A stretch of 64,000 nucleotides of DNA from positions 35,025,323 through 35,089,322 of the forward strand of contig OX463842.1 of NCBI GenBank assembly GCA_949825065.1, given 5' to 3'. The position numbers and the translations under genes are program-made. The notes below the pieces were generated by a model. The model was given only the letters and a program-made list of their open reading frames with translations. It was not told where the DNA came from and searched no databases. Below, in pieces: positions 59,321 to 64,000 of this stretch. Positions within the stretch are counted from its first letter, which is position 1. Each line of letters begins with the position of its first letter. This DNA comes from Odontocerum albicorne. Taxonomy: Eukaryota; Arthropoda; Insecta; Trichoptera; Odontoceridae.

Positions 59321-59762
59321 ATTGAATTCCATGTTCTGAGTCTGAGTCGCCTGCTCCACTTGTTGACTTATACAAATGGTTTGCGTAGAATACTCTCGAC
59401 TCGTTCAGACTAAAGAAGGAAATGCTTCAAATTTACATTAAACATTCTCAACCCTTTGAGAAATATCTATTTCAGGACAATCTTTCATTTTAAATATGTC
59501 TGTCAATTTTGTTAATACCTTTTTTACACTATTATAGAGTTTCATTATTTATTGTTCCATTTTTTTTCAATAGTATGGTACTCTTTAAAATATTCATACT
59601 GTCGATTCGGACGTATTGAAAGGTGTGACCGGGAGACAACATTGCCATGAATGAAACATTTGAGTTCTTCAGAGTAATCAGATTATCGCTGAAGCCAAAG
59701 TTATGCATTTTCTGGAGCAATATAAAGTGATCAATTTTATCGAAAGCTTTCTGTAAATCTGT

Positions 59763-60277
59763 ATATTATTATTCAACACTTTATTACAAATAAAATCTGG
59801 TGGGTTTTTTGCAATCTCTTCCAACCAACCAGACAAAAGTAAATGAAGCATGTTACATGGTCGCATAAATCATTAAAATGACTATCCATCTCCACGAAAT
59901 CCATGAACACACACGTGAGCTTATGCCCACAAACCCCACAAAGACGGATAATTACCCAAACATTCCTTTTCATATTAAGTGAGATTTCATCAATTAAAGG
60001 ACAAGGAAGGGATACTGGAGAGGAAGGGAAAAAATCAGGAATGAAATACGTTATATTACTGACTATAAATTAAGAGTTTTTTCTGTCGCTTCTTAAAGTA
60101 TACCAAGGACTGAGCAAGTCTTACATTGGTTTGTAACTGATTCCAGAGTCTCACTGCATAGACAGTAAAGAACGGCGTAAAAAAAGAGGAACGGTGAACT
60201 GGCAAGGCCAATGAACAATCTCTGTTTTAACGTGGCACTATTCCGCGATCGGAAAGATGCTGAAAATTAGATTTTTT
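59763..60277 (-). pseudogene. 5'-truncated copy of the jockey/CR1-like LINE
   Basis: Read on the minus strand this is a close relative of 42985-43505. It carries the end of the protein (ttcaccg.tcctcttt and ctatgcagtgagactctgg both match), then the same 3' untranslated region with GTCTTTGTGGGGTTTGTGGG, then TTTTGTCTGGTTGGTTGGAA. It ends GTAATAAAGTGTTGAATAAT. Comparison with the plus-strand copy shows many substitutions and small gaps. Confidence 0.8.
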
Positions 60278-61160
60278 TTATATTATACCTGTTTGGGAAG
60301 CTCGTCTAGGTTTGATGCAAGCTGTTGTGAAAGAAATAGAAGATTAATAACAGATGATCGTTTTGGGACAAAGAACATGCTAATTTCCAACATGATGATA
60401 CTTGGTGGCTCAATTTGTGAGAACAGTTACGAACATTTTAGGAAGCACAGATAGGACAGATACAGGTCTGTCATTATGACATTCTATGTATATTAAAAAT
60501 ATTAAAATAAAATTGAAAAGAAATAAAATGCAGCAATAAGTGAGGAATTATAGGTATTGAAGAGCTTTGAACCTCATTCTAAAGTTGAACAGTGGACGGA
60601 CTCCCGAGAAGCCTTCAGGGAGCTAGATATGTGAGATTTCTCTCAGATACGTATTTTTCACTTCCTGCCGTCCAAGTGTTGGGAAGTTATTTTCTTTTGT
60701 GTGATACACAGTGGTTATGAAGTCTTACTTTCTTATTATTTATATGAGGTAAAATATTTTTTTAAATTGTTATTATATTCAAATCACATATCTAAGAATC
60801 AGAATAGGAAAATAAGTTCTTGAATTCATTCATATAGAAGATATTATTAAACAGAATGTTAATTGCCGTTCCGTAACCAATTACGTGTTTCCGCCATTGT
60901 CATCCGGCATTTCAGTTCGTACATTTCGAGTCATCAAAATTACATCTAAAGATAAATATAATGACAAGATTTGTTTGAATGATATTCAATGAAATACACG
61001 CACATATTAATATTGAACAGTGATGAAGTCATTAGTCCAAAATGCTTAAATTCTGATGGATCGCAAATTGAAGAGAGAGTTTTACATACTTCAAATGCAT
61101 AAGACACATAATGCTGTTCTTCGAACAAATAGCTAGGATGCAGCTTATTCCTATTAGTAG
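60278..61160. other. AT-rich DNA, no gene seen
   Basis: A slightly GC-richer patch at 60590-60720 contains CCGTCCAAGTGTTGGG, similar to pieces at the borders of the foldback element 53690-54256. Nothing else is supported. Confidence 0.4.
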
Positions 61161-61167
61161 TGACTAG

Positions 61168-61554
61168 CAGCGGCGGCTCGTCTAGAAGTGCGTTGGTGCG
61201 CTGAACCACAAAAATAATTCGCAATAATTAAATGATTCGCAAACATGACTTTCAAAAATGTTAAATATTTGTATATATTAAATATGTATAAGAATACTGA
61301 CAAAAAGTACGAGTATTTTTATTTAAGTGAAAATTCAAAAAAAATTCACAAAATATTCCTTTTTAAATTGACCGGCCAAGATTGCCAATACTACCGGAGC
61401 GATTTCCAATACGTACCGGACGGAAACGCAGATTCATATAGGGCAGACAGAGACATACAGTAAACCGTGAGACAGCGATATTTCATATTCGCTCAGCGTC
61501 TCGAGGTGCGTTGGTGTTCAGCGCCCCAACGCACCTCGAGACCAGCCGCCGCTG
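61168..61554. mobile_element. hAT-like MITE (387 bp) with terminal hairpin
   Basis: Left end CAGCGGCGGCTCGTCTAGA. Right end, read inward, CAGCGGCGGCTGGTCTCGA. The arms match for about 38 bp (to GCGCTGAAC) with a few differences. The flanks share GACTAG (61162-61167 and 61555-61560), probably a shortened 8-bp hAT duplication. The right arm also folds on itself: GTCTCGAGGTGCGTTGG pairs perfectly with CCAACGCACCTCGAGAC, 17 bp each. The interior is AT-rich and non-coding. Confidence 0.85.
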
Positions 61555-61986
61555 GACTAGGTGTTGGGGTAAACAGGTTGCGTCGTCGAGAACCCAAGTG
61601 CAGTGATCACACGGGAGCATTTTTACTACTATAGCACTATGTATCAAACTATATTTTGGTCTTCAACAAAGTTCTTTTTTGGCGAGAGGTGTCAGAAATA
61701 TCTACTTTTTCAGCAATAAGATACATTTAATCATAAAAACTTCATGACTGAATTTTTAGGACACCTTCATTTAAAAAAAAAATAATAGAAATATTTGAAA
61801 AATTCATATTCTTAAATTATTTTTTTCTGAAAAACACTAGGTCGTTACGCGTTAATTAATTTAAGATAAATTTCGATTATTAAAAATATATTTCACATAA
61901 TAATCTGAATGCGAGTGAATAGGGAAATACAAGATGATTTAAAAAATGCATAAAAAAAATATTAACATGATTCATGAGATTGCAGC

Positions 61987-62170
61987 CAAAACGAAGTACA
62001 TACATACTAGTGCACAAAACAGGCCAGGGCTCGGAAGGCTTACGGCCATACACTTTTCAATGGACACACTTATATAATCAAAACGAAGTACATACATACT
62101 AGTGCACAAAACAGGCCAGGGCTCGGAAGGCTTACGGCCATACACTTTTCAATGGACACACTTATATAAT
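61987..62170. repeat. Perfect 92-bp tandem duplication
   Basis: The unit starting CAAAACGAAGTACATAC occurs at 61987 and 62079 with no differences seen. It includes ACAGGCCAGGGCTCGGAAGG. Confidence 0.95.
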
Positions 62171-62904
62171 CAAAATATATTCTTCCTTATTATTTATGGA
62201 TAAAAAATGGTTATTTCATAAATTAAAACATCTTTCCAGTAATATGAATCCAAATTGTAATTTTAAGAATTTAATCCGAACAAATTTACGGTTAAATAAG
62301 TAAGTGCTTGTAAACCATAAATTTTACTGCACTCTTAAATCAATGTGAACGTTTGATATTGGATAAATAGAAAATTTAAAAGACAAGTGCTCTAACTTAC
62401 CAACTTGTTTGTGATCTCTCTATACTTATGAAGTTCAGTAAACATCCCGTATTGATTTCAAGCCATCTATTGTGCCTTAATGAAAGATAGGAGAAGGAAA
62501 GGACGTCAATAGGATATAGTGTGAGAGTCTCGTCTTACCAAAGTCATATTGCTTTCATTCTTCTTCTCTTCTCTTCGTTTTCTTATAACTGATCTTCCAT
62601 ATTTTAAACACATATTAATCAGTAACACCACATCATAGTTTTATCTTTGTAAATTAAATAAAATTAAGGTAGAACCATATATAACATGCACCCTAAATAT
62701 TTCATAACTTTTTTAAATGTGTATATAATGATGTAAATCCGCGTATAAATAATGACGTAAATCCGCGAATGTGAGAACTCAAGAGCTTGCGAAAAATTAA
62801 CGAGACTACTTATAACCAGTTAAGTAAGGTCGCGAAAGTTGGCATTAATAGGCTGTACTAAAAAATCTAAGTCAATATGGATTAATTATTGAATAATCTT
62901 TTGA
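62171..62904. other. AT-rich DNA, no gene seen
   Basis: Contains a short direct repeat of ATGACGTAAATCCGCG-like sequence near 62730-62770. Nothing else is supported. Confidence 0.5.
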
Positions 62905-63025
62905 ATACTTTTTTGCGACCATGTAACTTTCTTTATTTACTTTTGTCTGGTTGGCTAGAAACGATTGTCGCCTGGCAATAAGCCCACCAAATTGTTTTTA
63001 CAATGAAGAGTTAAATTAATAAATA
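62905..63025 (+). mobile_element. Solo 3' end of the jockey/CR1-like LINE
   Basis: TTGCGACCATGTAACTTTC, then TTTACTTTTGTCTGGTTGGC, then GGCAATAAGCCCACCAAATTG, ending TTAATAAATAATA. This corresponds to the last 115 bases of the LINE at 42235-43505. It is a strongly 5'-truncated insertion. Confidence 0.75.
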
Positions 63026-63119
63026 ATACGGTCATGAAATGTTATTATGAAATTCTTTTTTTTTCAATTCAATTCAATGGACATTTTTTTATAAAAAAAA
63101 ACACCGTTTAGAGAGCAAA

Positions 63120-63320
63120 CTCTTTTCAATGGCGTTCTTACTCGGGATTCAAACTTATTACTACTAAACAAATCACGTATAAAACATTCATTGTGTACAA
63201 TAAAACTTTGTGGAATTATTGCCTTATGGAAATATATTCCAACGATGTTTATGAGGTCTTAAATGAAAACTAGAATAAAAACCTTTTTTTGTAAGTCAAC
63301 AACTCGGAAGAAAGGTGCTT
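63120..63320 (-). mobile_element. tRNA-derived SINE body and tail, minus strand, plus a second head
   Basis: Minus strand from 63310: AAGGTTTTTATTCTAG and TTTCATTTAAGACCTC (body shared with 24375 and 19280), TTGGAATATATTTCC, then GGCAATAATTCCACAAAG and TTATTGTACACAATGAA (tail). Past the tail, AAGTTTGAATCCCGAG near 63145 looks like the B-box of another SINE head in the same orientation. Confidence 0.55.
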
Positions 63321-63559
63321 GGTAGACCGAGGCAGAGTATTTTGTACAACGTGTAGTAAGGATCTAATGGAGACTGGTAGTGGAGGAATACTTATTAATT
63401 GACTTTGAGATAAATGTCCCAAGATGCTACAACTCTACATGGATATTTGGCCATATGATATAAGTCGGTATAATATCTGCCAACATATTATTTTAAACAC
63501 ATCAATTACCAAATGGAATTAAAAATGATTAACCAGTGATGATATTTTACGAGGCACAA

Positions 63560-63990
63560 AATTTGTAATATAATAAACATACCATCACGCCATTTCCCTC
63601 GCGGAGTAGCACAGAGCAAAACTTTCTTATCTCGACTCACATTCTTCGCCTATTCTACATCAAAAAAAATTCTCATACAAATCCTACGATTTCTCGAACT
63701 GTCTACGTTTTCTTCTTACAAAGTTTCACTCATTTGATCCAAAAATATTTTCCTTGGTGTTAGTCTACCACGCCTTTCACTCACATTAGCACTTAACATT
63801 TTTTTGTTACACTTTCTCCGTTCATTTGTTCCACTCGTATATATGGTACTTAACAAACCATCTCAGAGTGCTCTTCTTCACCTTCTTCAATATATCCGCC
63901 TTAAGTTCACAATTCATCCCTGTTTACTTTATTTCGTATTCTATCGTACATTGTCACTTCATGTATTCTTCACAGTGCACACATTTTTAC
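63560..63990 (-). pseudogene. LINE reverse transcriptase C-terminal relic
   Basis: The minus strand reads KKVKKSTLRWF, then MLSANVSERRGRLTPRK, then a block ending KVLLCATPRGKWRDG. These match in order the 'kv.kgtLRWFGHVeRM', 'S...GRRGRGRP' and 'DR.kWR' parts at the end of non-LTR proteins. Stops and shifts break it. The related scrap at 8635-8720 lacks the middle of this segment. Confidence 0.65.
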
Positions 63991-64000
63991 ACCGTTTATT

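Noticed and set aside
59678..59973. Small minus-strand genes
   Set aside because: These frames lie in the 3' untranslated region of a LINE copy on the minus strand.

Overview
The window is AT-rich eukaryotic nuclear DNA packed with mobile elements and poor in genes. It is probably from an invertebrate, most likely an arthropod. The evidence is a complete mariner element, a complete piggyBac-type element, two nested Tc1/mariner-superfamily relics, several lineages of non-LTR retrotransposon relic, tRNA-derived SINEs, hAT-like and TA-target MITEs, minisatellites, and only two exon-like fragments that might be host coding sequence. There are no bacterial-style operons, rRNA genes, credible free-standing tRNA genes or CRISPR arrays. 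A 200-base run of N (42469-42668) is an assembly gap. The species cannot be named from the sequence; a word enriched throughout, TACTCGTA/TACGAGTA, may be a lineage signature.

Layout, left half. 1-2842 is AT-rich with a mariner scrap near 1210-1400. 2845-4131 is a mariner element with perfect 31-bp inverted ends, TA flanks and an uninterrupted DD34D transposase. 4134-8634 holds no gene. 8900-11715 is a piggyBac-like element with TTAA duplications and an uninterrupted 576-aa transposase on the minus strand. 11720-21200 is mostly empty AT-rich DNA with SINE copies and LINE scraps. 21265-22960 is a reverse transcriptase relic interrupted by nine identical 58-bp tandem units. 25225-27795 holds diverged inverted repeats, a hammerhead-ribozyme-like fold on the minus strand (27381-27500) and a 252-bp MITE. 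28463-28630 is a GC-rich candidate exon. 33285-33925 is a local duplication carrying a 57-bp minisatellite.

Layout, right half. 34070-36290 is one DD41D-type Tc1/mariner relic with another inserted into the end of its reading frame. 38455-39360 and 42240-43505 are 5'-truncated LINE copies from two different lineages. 44340-44735 and 63560-63990 are minus-strand scraps of a third. 52660-53075 is a SINE split by a TA-target MITE. 53690-54256 is a foldback element. 55539-56145 and 61168-61554 are hAT-like non-autonomous elements. 56196-57246 is a roughly 0.5-kb tandem duplication whose two halves carry the same minisatellite with different unit lengths. 57357-57578 (minus) looks like the last coding exon of a host gene.

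How the parts relate. The 3' tail of the LINE at 42240-43505 recurs as solo tails and at the ends of tRNA-headed SINEs, for example at 17345-17560. This suggests the LINE machinery moved the SINEs. The mariner and the piggyBac-like element are the only two with uninterrupted transposases and matching ends, so they are the only candidates for recent activity. I found no convincing new multi-gene system. The best leads are the hammerhead-like RNA fold, the SINE/LINE partnership, the minisatellite born inside a reverse transcriptase relic, and the enriched 8-mer.
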